64,000 nucleotides of DNA from Nakazawaea peltata (GCA_001599355.1 BCGQ01000002.1:943554-1007553); one strand, 5' to 3'; numbered from the stretch's first letter, positions 19,137 to 29,740 are shown. Numbers and translations are program-made. The notes: a model not told the origin generated them from the letters alone.

Positions 19137-19460
19137 ATGTCAAGACATCAGTTGGATTTGGTGATGTGCTTGAAGCAGCCAGGCACATCTGTTGGTAAAT
19201 TATGTGATAAGTGTGATGGTAGATGCCCTGTGTGTGATTCATATGTGTCTCCTAAACTGAAGGTGCGAATTTGTGATAGTTGCTCGTTTGGGAAGTCAGC
19301 AGAGAAGTGTATTATATGTGGGAACAAGGGTTCCAATGAGGCGTTCTACTGTTCGGAGTGTTGCAAGCAAGAGAAAGATAGAGAGGGGTGTCCAAGAATC
19401 ATAAACGTGGGAGCGAATAGGACAGACCTGTTTTACGAGAGAAGACAGATCAGGTCGTAG
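19137..19460 (+). CDS. RDS3: SF3b splicing factor subunit Rds3 (PHF5A)
   Basis: This 107-residue zinc protein of the U2 snRNP SF3b complex sits next to the branch-site adenosine pocket. All CxxC pairs of the knotted zinc fold are present (CDKCDGRCPVCDSYV, RICDSC, CIICG, YCSECC), along with the conserved end CPRIINVGANRTDLFYERR. The length equals that of S. cerevisiae Rds3. It lies 227 bases from the divergent ASR1 start. The window's spliced genes all have perfect TACTAAC branch sites, in line with an intact SF3b. Confidence 0.97.
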   Translation: MSRHQLDLVMCLKQPGTSVGKLCDKCDGRCPVCDSYVSPKLKVRICDSCSFGKSAEKCIICGNKGSNEAFYCSECCKQEKDREGCPRIINVGANRTDLFYERRQIRS

Positions 19461-19995
19461 CTTTACGGTGTCTCAATTTGAGTCTACTTTTCTCGATACT
19501 TTGAACTTATTTGACATGGTTCTGATGGTTTTGATGCTGCTTTAACGTTTCTAGTTGAGGAAAACAGGTCATCTCCATCCCAGTATAGTGCATTTTGTAT
19601 AAAAATATGATATTATTTTGATTTCAAATAGGATTAAAAAAGAAAATAGAATGAACCTGAATATAATGCCGACTAAGGAAGCTTAATTGAGTTTCCATGT
19701 CAATCAAATGCAATACCATCCCCATTCGAACTATCCTCTCAACCAACCACTGTCTACCCTTCTTGAGCACTTTACGAATTCAAAATATTGTTGAGCATAA
19801 TATGATTTTCAATCTGTCTCAGCAGTTTACGATTTTGCCCTTCCCCACTAAAACAAACCTGCCCCCAAATATTATGCCCAATCTTATGCCCCCTGCCCAA
19901 GGCTCAACTTTCTTCAACAATCCCTCAAATCAATAGGTCCCAACTACTCCAGACAATCAAAAACTCATCGTTACGAGTTCTTGGCCATTACCCTC
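19461..19995. other. RDS3 downstream / YEL1 upstream region
   Basis: These 535 A/T-rich bases contain no supported gene. An open frame at 19697-19936 has no recognisable domain and ends before the YEL1 start. I treat it as promoter or untranslated sequence. Confidence 0.5.
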
Positions 19996-22900
19996 ATGGT
20001 AGATCTTCGCATGATTTACCAGCGGACTCGTCCGGAAGACAAACCCGGTACAGATGTGCCCATTGTCGCTCCCAGCCTGACTATTTCAGGTGCTCCAGAC
20101 GCGGCACAAGATATTGCTGGACCAACATTGCCAGCAAATAGCGGCAATTCTCCCCCACAAGTCTCATCTACCACATATTCAGTGTCACCAGATTCATCAT
20201 ATAGACCAATTCGGTCCAAATTACCATATTTCAAGCTGAAATCGTCGTCGGTTCGGTCCAATTCTTCCCCTCAAATTGTAGTTGAGGATGATTTGATGGC
20301 TGACAAGGGGGGTAATCATGGGAATTCTGGGGAAATTTCGAGCTCAGCTCATCCTTCAGGACTCTCTAATCCCCAAAGTGAACCAATATCGAAACAGCAT
20401 GAACGAAGAAGGTCATTTTTCACCCTCAAAAAGAAGAACAACTCTAAAGAAGTTCTTAATATCAGCACTGACCAGGGATCATCCGGTACACATCCGGTAT
20501 TTTTGACACCTCAAGTCCCCGAACGCACTATACCCGATCATCAGACATCGGTTTCGCATAATCCAACTAGACCCACTTACCAAAGATCCGTCTCATATCA
20601 ATCTCATAACGATAAAGAGCAACATCTGACAGATTCAGACGATTCTTCATCATGTTCTGCTCATTCTCATCAGAAAACTCCCATTCAAGGTGATAAAGAT
20701 CTCCCAGAGACATCATCATGTTCTCAGGAAATCACTCCTAAGAAACTTAGACTGCGTAGTAAGACACTTGGTGATATTCAGGAATCTCAAAAGGCTCAAG
20801 AGGGCGATTTTGGACCTCCAAAGTTTGTGATTAGTCCATCTAAGAAGACAGATACGGTGCCATTGGATCCAGCTCAGGCTCAAGGTCAATCTCAGGCTCA
20901 AACTCTGACCCTGCCCCTGACTCTGCCCCCATTAAATTCCTCCCGTTCATCTTCAAATATGCTCAGCATGATAACAGGCTTCGTCAAATCTTCAAGACGT
21001 TCAAGCTCAGTCTTAGCTCTTGGAGAATTAGCTGCATCCACTGCACCTACTCCTGATAATCATCTTACTCCAAGCTCAGTCTCGGATTCCACGCCAAATT
21101 CTTCAACCTCAGAATATTTCACTCATCGTTCTCGTCTGTCGTCCTCAGCTCAATTATATCCAACTCTAGATGAAACCCCCCAGCATTATATCAATCGTCT
21201 CATCATGTCTGATCATATCACAGAGATCCTAACTCTAATATGCACCAAAGATACCACTTTTAACTCCCAGTGTCTCGAATATTACTTGAAATTCTTCAAT
21301 TTCGAAGCCGAACCCATCGATGTCTCCCTCCGTAAATTGTTACTCATCAACGAGCTCCCAAAAGAGACTCAACAAATCGATAGAGTCTTCGATGGTTTCG
21401 CCAAATGCTACCATTCTCAAAATCCTACCGTAAATTTCTCCCATGACGTCTGTTTTATCCTTCTGTTCTCATTATTAGTCCTTCATACTGATCATTTCAA
21501 CCCCAACAACAAACAAAAAATGACCAAATTGGACTTTGTAAAGATCGTCAAAGACAGTTTACAACTGTTTTTGGAGAAATTACCTCAAGATCAGCAGAAA
21601 CAGATGGAATTCACCGTCAAAAATATCGTCACAAGAGAAATTTTGGAGTATTTCTATGATAATGTAACCTATACCTCGTTCAAGAGGCTTGAATATTGCT
21701 CAAAAGAATGGTTATTCCTGATTAATGATGGAAAAAGCATCGATTTACTTGAAAATCCCGACTTTTCTATAGCAGATCCTCGTTCTTTTATTCGTTCTAA
21801 CCTAAATTCCGTATCTCTTACCACGGCAGGAAGTTTGAGTGGTCCATCTTTCACATCTTCCACAGCTACCCCATACCATGGCCCTTCAGCCTCGACTTCA
21901 AGTCTAAATTTGACCTCCGGAGTCAACCGTAAACGTGCTAGTAGTTTCTTCTCAAGTACCAGCTCTTCCAGTGCTTATCTGAACCCCATTTATGAGTACA
22001 TGTTAGGAGCACTTCCAAGAGAAGATTTGAAATTGGGATTCTCATTCCAATTATCAAATCCTTTCGTTGGAATGCAAACAACCGACGACCAATCTCCTTC
22101 AGATCTTCTTACGACCTACAAAAGTAAAGAAGATAGCATCTTAACCGAGACCGAAGACCGTATAGACGAGATAGATATCGATATTTACAATCAACTAGTC
22201 GATAATTTACTCTCTAGTACACCTTCGGTTCTTTTAAAATTAAATAAAACAAGAGCTGGAATGATCATGAATAAATCTAAGACGACGATCATCGAGGATC
22301 CCGACTCTGATCCCGATGAAAAGCCCGATCATTCCAGTCAAGAATATGTCTTGAGAGTCTTTAAAATGGGTAAATTGTATAGACAAGAAACTAAGAAACT
22401 ATCCACAAGGTCTGTCCTCTGGAAGCCATATTTCGCCCTCTTAACTTCGATCGGTTTGATATTCTATAAAGATATCAGCATGTTGAAGTTAGATAAGGTC
22501 GATATCGAAGGCCACCAGACGATTATCTTGGAGGAACAGACTGCTACTGGCTTTTTCGAAAGTAGTCTGGAGCCTGGGATCATTATCTATACCCATGGAC
22601 TCTTCGCAGTGAGAAATCAACCTCAACTGCAACGTCGTACCTCCAAATCTTCCAATTCCTTTGCCTCGAAACTAGAAATGCTACAATTCACTGTCTACGG
22701 TAAGAATACTAAAGACATTTATTCGGTTTCTGAGAAAGAGGAGTTGAAAGAATGGGTATTTAACATAAACTACCTCGTACTGGTGAATGATTGTTATTTG
22801 GACTATGATCCACAACCAATCTCAGCCTTAAAAAGCCAGCATATTCATGAAATCTACCCATTAACCACCTTGACTTTATTGCAAAAGGTGAATAAATCGA

Positions 22901-23451
22901 ATAAAATATTGACGACATCTCTTGAATTGTTGAAGAAATTGTTTGGAGCTTGTGATAATTTCGATATTCTCATGCCGTTCCATACCAAGACCCGGGAACT
23001 TTCATTATACTCAGCCAAGTTATTGAATACCAGGATCAATTGGTGTTGGTTTGAATTGAATAAGAATTTAATTATTGTCAAAGTATTGCTTCATTCGATC
23101 AACAATCTGGATGCTCTGCAGCAACTGAAAGAAGAGCTGGAGCTGGCACTGGAGGATCTTATTTCTGTCCTGCCTTCGCAGCTGCTCTCACAACAAGGCT
23201 CCATATCTTTACTGCCTGGCCCGTTGCATCGAAATAAGACCCTTGGAAGTGTTATGCTGGTGATTGATTACAGTATTGCTGATTCTTCTCTGGTATTTGC
23301 ATCTACAGATAGTTTCCAAAGGGGAGACGAACAGCCTCAAAAGACCGAGTCTGATCAGACTGGATCTGATCAGACAAATGGACTCGGTAAAGTACATAGT
23401 TATGCAGGAAGTGATTCATCTCTTTCTTCATATTATGATTGTGATGATTAA
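19996..23451 (+). CDS. YEL1: Sec7-domain Arf GEF with PH domain (Yel1-like)
   Basis: This 1151-residue protein has a ~390-residue disordered Ser/Pro/Gln-rich N-terminus, a Sec7 domain (~395-555) and a PH domain (~790-930). In the Sec7 fold the catalytic glutamate is within NELPKETQQIDRVFDGFAKCY, and the second motif is LLVLHTDHFNPNNK, with His-Thr-Asp where most Sec7 proteins have Asn-Thr-Asp. Sec7 followed by PH in a yeast fits Yel1, the exchange factor for Arf3 at the plasma membrane and bud, or animal EFA6/PSD. It is much longer than S. cerevisiae Yel1 because of linkers. The ATG at 19996 is the first in frame; a further upstream exon cannot be excluded. Confidence 0.82.
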   Translation: MVDLRMIYQRTRPEDKPGTDVPIVAPSLTISGAPDAAQDIAGPTLPANSGNSPPQVSSTTYSVSPDSSYRPIRSKLPYFKLKSSSVRSNSSPQIVVEDDLMADKGGNHGNSGEISSSAHPSGLSNPQSEPISKQHERRRSFFTLKKKNNSKEVLNISTDQGSSGTHPVFLTPQVPERTIPDHQTSVSHNPTRPTYQRSVSYQSHNDKEQHLTDSDDSSSCSAHSHQKTPIQGDKDLPETSSCSQEITPKKLRLRSKTLGDIQESQKAQEGDFGPPKFVISPSKKTDTVPLDPAQAQGQSQAQTLTLPLTLPPLNSSRSSSNMLSMITGFVKSSRRSSSVLALGELAASTAPTPDNHLTPSSVSDSTPNSSTSEYFTHRSRLSSSAQLYPTLDETPQHYINRLIMSDHITEILTLICTKDTTFNSQCLEYYLKFFNFEAEPIDVSLRKLLLINELPKETQQIDRVFDGFAKCYHSQNPTVNFSHDVCFILLFSLLVLHTDHFNPNNKQKMTKLDFVKIVKDSLQLFLEKLPQDQQKQMEFTVKNIVTREILEYFYDNVTYTSFKRLEYCSKEWLFLINDGKSIDLLENPDFSIADPRSFIRSNLNSVSLTTAGSLSGPSFTSSTATPYHGPSASTSSLNLTSGVNRKRASSFFSSTSSSSAYLNPIYEYMLGALPREDLKLGFSFQLSNPFVGMQTTDDQSPSDLLTTYKSKEDSILTETEDRIDEIDIDIYNQLVDNLLSSTPSVLLKLNKTRAGMIMNKSKTTIIEDPDSDPDEKPDHSSQEYVLRVFKMGKLYRQETKKLSTRSVLWKPYFALLTSIGLIFYKDISMLKLDKVDIEGHQTIILEEQTATGFFESSLEPGIIIYTHGLFAVRNQPQLQRRTSKSSNSFASKLEMLQFTVYGKNTKDIYSVSEKEELKEWVFNINYLVLVNDCYLDYDPQPISALKSQHIHEIYPLTTLTLLQKVNKSNKILTTSLELLKKLFGACDNFDILMPFHTKTRELSLYSAKLLNTRINWCWFELNKNLIIVKVLLHSINNLDALQQLKEELELALEDLISVLPSQLLSQQGSISLLPGPLHRNKTLGSVMLVIDYSIADSSLVFASTDSFQRGDEQPQKTESDQTGSDQTNGLGKVHSYAGSDSSLSSYYDCDD

Positions 23452-24306
23452 AAGTTATAGGATTTATTAGTTCTTATTTATGTGTAGACATGAGAATTAT
23501 CTTCTTCCTTCCTTCCCCTTGCCCTTGCCCTTGCCCTGCACCCCCCTTACTCCCAGCCCCTGTTTGCCCTATTTTTCCCTAACCCCCTTTTCTCAGTAGA
23601 GCTTTTCTCAGTTACGCTGCTTCTCTCACAATTCCCACGGCTATGAAAATTTGAATATTTTGCATCTCGTTACTATTTCTCTCTAGCATCTCCCATGAGT
23701 TCCAACAATCTCTGGATCTTCATAGTTAAATCCCTCATTCTGCATAATGTCCTTCCTAAATCCCGCACATTTGATAGCGAACTCCTTTTGCCACTCAATT
23801 ATTCGTCCTTATCTTGCATAAAAAAGCTTATTGGTGCTAGATGATCTCGGCTTGAAAAGAAACCTCAGCCGTGAGATATCATGAAAACTTCAACCTGACA
23901 ACTTCGAACCAACAGTTCATTTTCATTGGTTTCACAGTATCAATTGCCCCAGTTGCTTCTCCAAGTCCTTCTCCATCTTCTGCTCCAGCTCCTCCTTCAG
24001 CTCCTTCTCTCCCTCCTACAAATCTCCCCGCATTTTTCACCCCGCAAAAACTTTTCCCTGTGGCTCAGCCGTAGCTTCCCCCCTCCCCCATAATAAAACG
24101 CTTTTCCTTCCTCGTTTTCGGATCACTTCACAAAATCAAACGAGGATCGTCGCTCCAAAGGTTTTTCCTCAGAGTGAGTCAGTCAAATTCGCAGACTACG
24201 GCTAGCATCCGTCATATTTAAACAGCTCCAATCGCTTAATTGAATTGGTAATTGAATTGGCGCAGACCCCTAACTAAAATAATTGAACTTTCCACTCGTT
24301 GAAATC
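23452..24306. other. Intergenic region before the reductase array
   Basis: These 855 bases contain C-rich runs (23515-23590) and no credible gene. The Ser/Pro-rich open frame at 23871-24074 is low complexity and has no ATG at its start. A TGAGTCA (AP-1/Gcn4/Yap-type) site is at 24175-24181, and ATATTTAAA, a likely TATA element, is at 24214-24222. Confidence 0.5.
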
Positions 24307-25353
24307 ATGACCAAAGAAACCGTTTTACTCTCTGGAGCCTCCGGCTACCTCGCCTTACACATTGTCGACTGCTTATTGAAGCAGGACTATAAAGTGATCG
24401 GAACAGTGAGATCTACTGCCAAAGGTGAAGAAATCATTGCCAACTTCAAGGAAATCTATCCTGACCCTGACTTCTCATATGAAATAGTAGCCAATATCGA
24501 TGATGGAGGAGCCTTTGACGAAGTTTTCAAGAAACACCCGGAGATTGATTACGTTATTCATAACGCATCTCCGTTTGCTTTCGGTATTGGTACTGACATG
24601 CAGGCAACTTATATCAACCCAGCTATCAATGGTACTCTTAACATGTTGAATGGTGCCAAACAATTGGGCTCCAAAGTGAAGGCGGTTGTCATTACTTCTT
24701 CGTATACTTGTGTCAGAGCATTAGAAGTCTCTGAACATGAACATGTCTACACCGAAAAAGATTGGAACCCTATGAGCTTAGATGAGGCCAATAATGGACC
24801 TGTCCATGCCTACTTTGTATCTAAGAAATATGCCGAGAAGGCTGCTTGGAAGTTCTCGGAAGAAGAGAAACCTCAATTCACTATCAGCACTATTCTCCTG
24901 CCCCAAATTTTGGGTCCCCAAATGTTCACAAACTTATGGGCAAAGGACAAATTACCCGTCAGTCCTAACATGCTTATGAAAGTATTCAACACGAAGCCAG
25001 GGGATTCATTCGAGGAATTGTCTAGAATGAAAAGTTTATGTATCGATGTGAGAGACTGTGCCCTGCTCCATGTTCTGCTGATAAAGAAACCCGAATTAGC
25101 AGGTCAAAGATTACTCCCTGCTATTAAGGCTTACACCGGTGAAGAATTATTACAAGTGCTGAACCAAATCCCTGAGTTGAAAGGTGTAGTTGCTCCAATT
25201 GACGAGGCCCAAGTGGAAGCTTCTCTTGCTGATGCTGACAAGTTCGATTGCAGTGAGACTTTAAAACGTTGGGGTAAAGAGTTGATTCCTTTCGAGAAAA
25301 TGGCTGCAGATGCTTTTAAACAGATTTATGAATTCAATCAGGCCAAGGCTTAG
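24307..25353 (+). CDS. GRE2-like NADPH-dependent carbonyl reductase, array copy 1
   Basis: This 348-residue extended short-chain dehydrogenase is of the Gre2/methylglyoxal reductase type. The Rossmann motif is GASGYLA at residues 8-14, the catalytic serine is in ITSSYTCV, and the Tyr/Lys pair is in AYFVSKKYAEKAAW. It is the most diverged of three tandem copies: the ITSS region has YTCV where the others have MA/MS-type, and the segment before the last third is longer (SFEELSRMKSLCIDVRD). The start is the ATG at 24307. CTG occurs at HVL.IKKPELAGQ, where Gre2 has alanine (HLVAF). Substrates of such enzymes include diacetyl, methylglyoxal and other ketones; the one used here is unknown. Confidence 0.93.
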   Translation: MTKETVLLSGASGYLALHIVDCLLKQDYKVIGTVRSTAKGEEIIANFKEIYPDPDFSYEIVANIDDGGAFDEVFKKHPEIDYVIHNASPFAFGIGTDMQATYINPAINGTLNMLNGAKQLGSKVKAVVITSSYTCVRALEVSEHEHVYTEKDWNPMSLDEANNGPVHAYFVSKKYAEKAAWKFSEEEKPQFTISTILLPQILGPQMFTNLWAKDKLPVSPNMLMKVFNTKPGDSFEELSRMKSLCIDVRDCALLHVLLIKKPELAGQRLLPAIKAYTGEELLQVLNQIPELKGVVAPIDEAQVEASLADADKFDCSETLKRWGKELIPFEKMAADAFKQIYEFNQAKA

Positions 25354-26418
25354 AACTAATCGGGTATTCCGTTAACCAATGCTTGGGCGAGTCCCTCGTT
25401 TATTGGGAAAAGTATCGTAATACAATGCTTCTTTAATCTTTAATAATAAAACATCCCCCTTGGCCAATCACTAACCTACTCGAGCAATTGACACTGGCAC
25501 CTCCCACAACTCCCTACTAAGTCCCTCTAGTCCTCCTAACATCCGCTCAACGAATATCAAAATCCAGTAGTTAGTCTGACTACTGCGCGAGGGGTTCGAG
25601 GTTGGATCACAAAGAGAATTGAGGGGGACTACATTTACTGTCTAAATTGATTACCTGAAAATCAATTCGTGAAACTCAATGCCTATTTTTAAGCCCGTAC
25701 AAATGGAGTATGTGTTATTTATTGTTAGAGGAATGGAACAATCCCACTCACTCGACTGATGAGCCTCTACGTTTCACTCCCATGGTCCTGCCACCATACT
25801 TAATACCGTCAATCTTCGACTGTTCAGCTATCTGTAGCTCCATCTAATGTAAATCTTAGTCGTCTCCTGCCAGCTTGTGCTCAAAAGGGTATATAATTCC
25901 TTTAATAGCGCCCCCCTCCCCCTAATGTATGTGTCGCTCAAATATTCCCTTTCTCGGGTATTATGGGGCGTTAAAACATAAGCGAAGAATCCGACTTAGT
26001 GAATCCGAAATTCTGAATCCGAAATAGGTTTCAGGGGAGATCAATAAACGAACCAACTGAGTTATGTTACAGTTTGACTAGTTTCGGATTTCGGGGTTCT
26101 CGGGTTTCTCAGGCTTCTCTTTTTTCTTTTTTTCTTCGAAATTTTCGCTTAGCGATCGCATCGCTGCTCTTACTACCAAAAATGACAGATTTACCGAGCT
26201 ATCAAAGCCGATTACCTGGTAACCCCCCAACATTATTCCCTCAGTATCAATAAACAATCCGAGTATGATGAACTTCACCTGCCTTTAGTACCTGACGGTA
26301 ATTGAAACTCGCCACCTGTCTACAGATGCCAAATAATATTTAAAAGGCACACACTTCCTCCAAATATCGAAACCTTTTATTCTACAAAACTAACCCCCAA
26401 ACCAAAAACACGAAATAA
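25354..26418. other. Intergenic region between reductase copies 1 and 2
   Basis: These 1065 bases hold no gene. Three direct copies of GAATCCGA lie at 25987, 26001 and 26015, spaced exactly 14 bases, with an opposite-strand TTCGGATTTCGG at about 26081. A GGTTCGA core near 25591 looks tRNA-like but is not supported by a cloverleaf. ATATTTAAA at 26336-26344 is the likely TATA element. Confidence 0.55.
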
Positions 26419-27462
26419 ATGTCAAAAGGAACTGTCTTACTTACTGGAGCATCCGGCTTTCTTGGATTGCACACCGTCAACTCGTTATTGAAGAACAGCT
26501 TCAAAGTAGTTGGAACTGTCAGATCGGCTGAAAAAGGTGATGCCATTGTCAAAGACTTCAAGGAACTTTACCCTAAGTTGGATTTCTCCTATGAAATTGT
26601 TGCCGATATGGGTGCTGATAATGCCTATGATGAAGTTTTGAAGAAGCACGATGAGATTGCTTATGTCTTACATACTGCTTCTCCATTTACATTTGGATCG
26701 GGAGCTGACAAGGAAGAATTCTATGTCAAGCCAGCTGTCAATGGAGTTAAAAGCATGTTGAAGGCTGTCAAACTGTATGCTCCTCAAGTCAAGACCGTAA
26801 TCCTCACCTCCTCTATGGCCACCATGAGAAGTTTTGGTGGTTTGGACAAGGAGCATGTCTTCACTGCCAAGGATTGGAATCCTATCGAATACTCTGAAGC
26901 TAATAAGAGTGAGATGCACGCCTACTTTGTCTCCAAGACCTTTGCTGAAAAGGCTGCTTGGAAATTTGTCGAAGAGGAGAAGCCAAACTTTGCCTTGAGT
27001 ACCATTATTCCTCCTCATATCACCGGTCCTCAAATGTTTGAGAAATCATGGGGCATTCCAGGAATCCCTATTAGTGCTTTCCTCTTGAGACAAATCATGG
27101 AATCTAAACCAGGAGATCTGCCAGGTCCAGTTAGTGGATTATTCATCGATGTTAGAGATGTTGCTGAGCTTCATGTCTTACTGTTGACGAACCCTAAATT
27201 GGCAGGCCAAAGATTGTTTGTAGCTTCCGGTTTGTACACTGATGCTAGACTGATCCAATTGTTGAACGAGAAGCACCCAGAATTGAAGGGTAAAGTTGCC
27301 TCGGTGGATGATGCTACTGTCAAGGAATCCTTCACTCGTTGTGACAAATACGACTGTGCTGAGACTATTGAGAATGCAGGTATCACTTTGATCGATTTGG
27401 AGAAATCCCTCGGAGATGCTTTCAAGCAATACTTCGACTTCAAACTGAAGCAATCTGCCTAA
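26419..27462 (+). CDS. GRE2-like NADPH-dependent carbonyl reductase, array copy 2
   Basis: This 347-residue extended SDR is clearly paralogous to its neighbours and closest to copy 3. Both share TFGSGADKEEF, NPIEYSEANKSEMHAYFVSKTFAEK-type blocks and KYDC near the end. It has Rossmann GASGFLG, catalytic Ser in LTSSMATM and YxxxK in AYFVSK. The enzyme looks complete, 5' and 3' ends included. It is likely cytosolic, with no targeting signal. The codon at HVL.LTNPKLAGQ is CTG, again an alanine position in Gre2. Sequence differences from copy 3 are spread evenly, as expected for an old tandem duplication rather than recent gene conversion. Confidence 0.94.
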   Translation: MSKGTVLLTGASGFLGLHTVNSLLKNSFKVVGTVRSAEKGDAIVKDFKELYPKLDFSYEIVADMGADNAYDEVLKKHDEIAYVLHTASPFTFGSGADKEEFYVKPAVNGVKSMLKAVKLYAPQVKTVILTSSMATMRSFGGLDKEHVFTAKDWNPIEYSEANKSEMHAYFVSKTFAEKAAWKFVEEEKPNFALSTIIPPHITGPQMFEKSWGIPGIPISAFLLRQIMESKPGDLPGPVSGLFIDVRDVAELHVLLLTNPKLAGQRLFVASGLYTDARLIQLLNEKHPELKGKVASVDDATVKESFTRCDKYDCAETIENAGITLIDLEKSLGDAFKQYFDFKLKQSA

Positions 27463-28395
27463 GTGTCCTTAGTTCTACTGAGTTTTATCTCTCTAGAACA
27501 TTTCTATGTATAAAGTTATAATTGCCAGGTTTATTATTTGCTATGTAAGCTTTCTAAGAGGCATGGACTGATTGTTTGTTACCAAAGTTTATGATGTTAA
27601 TGCTCTCTCACGTGCTGTAGTGTCAATTGGAAAGTTGTGCTTATTGTTTAATCCCCATATCAGTCAGAAAAGGTACGGCTGTAGCGTTTTGCCGAATTCG
27701 GAATTAAGATCGCCCCCTTTTTATAACCGAGACAGCTTGAGAAGCCCCTGAAATCGGAAAATGCGCTTCTTTATGAGCATATTATTAATTCTCGGAGTTA
27801 ACTCCGCTCATGCAGGGTAGAATGCTAAAAAGCCTGGGCAAAACAAAAGGCTATCAAATGGGGGGAGAATCCTCTTGGGACCCTTAATCCCGGAATCTCC
27901 TTCACTGATCCACTATCACCTGTATTCTGAGAGTATTTTGAGACTGCTTGATATATGACTGCTTGATATATGACTGCTTGATAAATTCCTTGCACGGTAT
28001 TCTACCAGAACATTTAATTCCATTATTGCCGATGATTTTCAACTGCGCTTCAAGTCCCATTTAGAGTTTTTCGGTGTTTATGGAGATGAGAGGGTAGTGT
28101 TGCAGTGAGGGGTGTATTATTGATGAAACACCAATAGATAGAGTAGGTAGACTTCAATTTTGGCGCTGAGGGGTTCGGAAATAATGGAGTTATCTTGGAG
28201 ATGGACAACAATCCTGAATGAACAGCACCCTCTGCACGTTGTTTGAAGTAAATCTTTTGAACCTTTTGCGTGGTCTATAAACTAACAAAAGGGCTAAGGC
28301 CTAGTTCCCAGAAACAATATTTAAATGAACCAATTGCTCTATTAGATCTCTTATATCAACTCCAAATAAATATAATATATTCAACCTGAACATCA
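27463..28395. other. Intergenic region between reductase copies 2 and 3
   Basis: This 933-base stretch has no supported gene. It carries a three-copy 15-base tandem repeat at 27942-27986 and a TATA-like ATATTTAAA at 28317-28325. Confidence 0.55.
27942..27986 (+). repeat. Three-copy 15-bp tandem repeat
   Basis: GACTGCTTGATATAT occurs at 27942 and 27957, and GACTGCTTGATAAAT at 27972. It lies in the promoter of reductase copy 3, about 410 bases before the start. Confidence 0.9.
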
Positions 28396-29439
28396 ATGTC
28401 CAAAGAAACAGTTTTACTTACCGGTGCTTCCGGATACCTTGGTTCCCACACCCTCAACTCTTTGTTGAAGAACAATTTCAAAGTCATTGGGACTGTTAGA
28501 TCAGCTGAGAAAGGTGAAAGGATCATTGCTGATTTCAAGGAACTTTACCCTGATTTGGATTTCACTTACGAAATTGTTCCTGATATGGCAGCTGATGGGG
28601 CCTATGATGAGGTATTGAAGAAACATCCTGAAATTCTTCACGTATTACACACTTCTTCTCCATTTACTTTCGGTTCAGGAGCTGATAAGGAAGAATTCTT
28701 TGTCAAGCCAGCTGTCAATGGAACTCTCACCTTATTAAAAGGTATCAAAAAGCTTGCTCCTCAGATCAAAACAGTTGTCATCACTTCTTCTATGTCCTCA
28801 ATGAGAACTTTCGGGGAGTCTGACAAATCACATGTCTTCACTTACAAGGACTGGAATTCTATCGAGTACTCTGAAGCTAACAAGAGTGAGATGCACGCCT
28901 ACTTTGTCTCCAAGACCTTCGCTGAGAAATCAGCTTGGAAATTCGTTGAAGAAGAGAAGCCAAACTTTGCCTTGAGTACTGTAGTTCCTCCTCGTATTAA
29001 TGGACCTCAAATGTTTGAAAAATCATGGGGTTTAACACCATTGCCTATCAGTGCTCAACTTTCGAAAGATATTGTAGAGTCCAAACCTGGAGACAAGCCT
29101 AAACCGCTCAATGGGTTGTTTATCGATGTTAGAGATGCCGCCGAACTTCATGTCTTGGTATTGAAGAATCCGAAATTGGTTGGTCGTAGATTATTCATTG
29201 TCTCAGGAGAATGTACTGATGCCAGAATGCTCCAGATCTTGAATGAGGAATTCCCAGAATTGAAAGGGAAGGTTGCCTCAATTGATGACGCCGCAGTTAA
29301 AGAATCCTTCACTTATTGTGACAAATATGACTGCTCAGACGCTTTAGAAAGATCAGGAATGAGTTTGATTAGTTTGGAAAAATCAACTGTTGACACCTTC
29401 AAGCAATATCTTGATTTCAAACTGAAGAATGACGCTTAG
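28396..29439 (+). CDS. GRE2-like NADPH-dependent carbonyl reductase, array copy 3
   Basis: This 347-residue extended SDR is the third member of the array. Rossmann GASGYLG, catalytic ITSSMSSM and AYFVSKTFAEK are intact. It is closest to copy 2 but carries V in place of the CTG at HVLVLKNPKL and differs around the substrate loop (LTPLPISAQLSKDIVESKPGDKPKPL). Those differences suggest a shifted substrate range. The gene is intact, and its promoter shares the ATATTTAAA element placed about 80-90 bases before the start in all three copies. Confidence 0.94.
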   Translation: MSKETVLLTGASGYLGSHTLNSLLKNNFKVIGTVRSAEKGERIIADFKELYPDLDFTYEIVPDMAADGAYDEVLKKHPEILHVLHTSSPFTFGSGADKEEFFVKPAVNGTLTLLKGIKKLAPQIKTVVITSSMSSMRTFGESDKSHVFTYKDWNSIEYSEANKSEMHAYFVSKTFAEKSAWKFVEEEKPNFALSTVVPPRINGPQMFEKSWGLTPLPISAQLSKDIVESKPGDKPKPLNGLFIDVRDAAELHVLVLKNPKLVGRRLFIVSGECTDARMLQILNEEFPELKGKVASIDDAAVKESFTYCDKYDCSDALERSGMSLISLEKSTVDTFKQYLDFKLKNDA

Positions 29440-29740
29440 ACTCTTCTGCCACGTCTCAGTCCACCTATATAATTTATAGTCCACTTATCAATTGAGAGTA
29501 TCCCTTTATTTTTCGTACTTTGCTCTTCTCACATGTGTAATTTCTCAACTTTCCCAACCGTTTCTTGCGTTCAGCCTCGTGTCATCTTTATTCGTAATGT
29601 GCTCTTATTTGTTCACCGTACTGCTTCATTTCGTAATTTGCTCGTCTTCCCCTCTATTTTTTACAACTGCGCAACTAACTTAAAATTCCATAAGAGGGCG
29701 GCGCTAAACAATTAAGCGAGAGCTCATTACATGCACCAAG

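Noticed and set aside
19697-19936. 79-codon open frame before YEL1
   Set aside because: No recognisable motif, A/T-rich composition and no link by splicing signals to the following gene.
23871-24074. Small Ser/Pro-rich open frame
   Set aside because: No ATG start, low-complexity composition, and it lies in a promoter region; no domain or signal peptide.
25560-25625. Possible tRNA with a GGTTCGA box
   Set aside because: The B-box lacks the closing CC, no matching A box or anticodon arm is found at the right spacing, and the acceptor ends do not pair.
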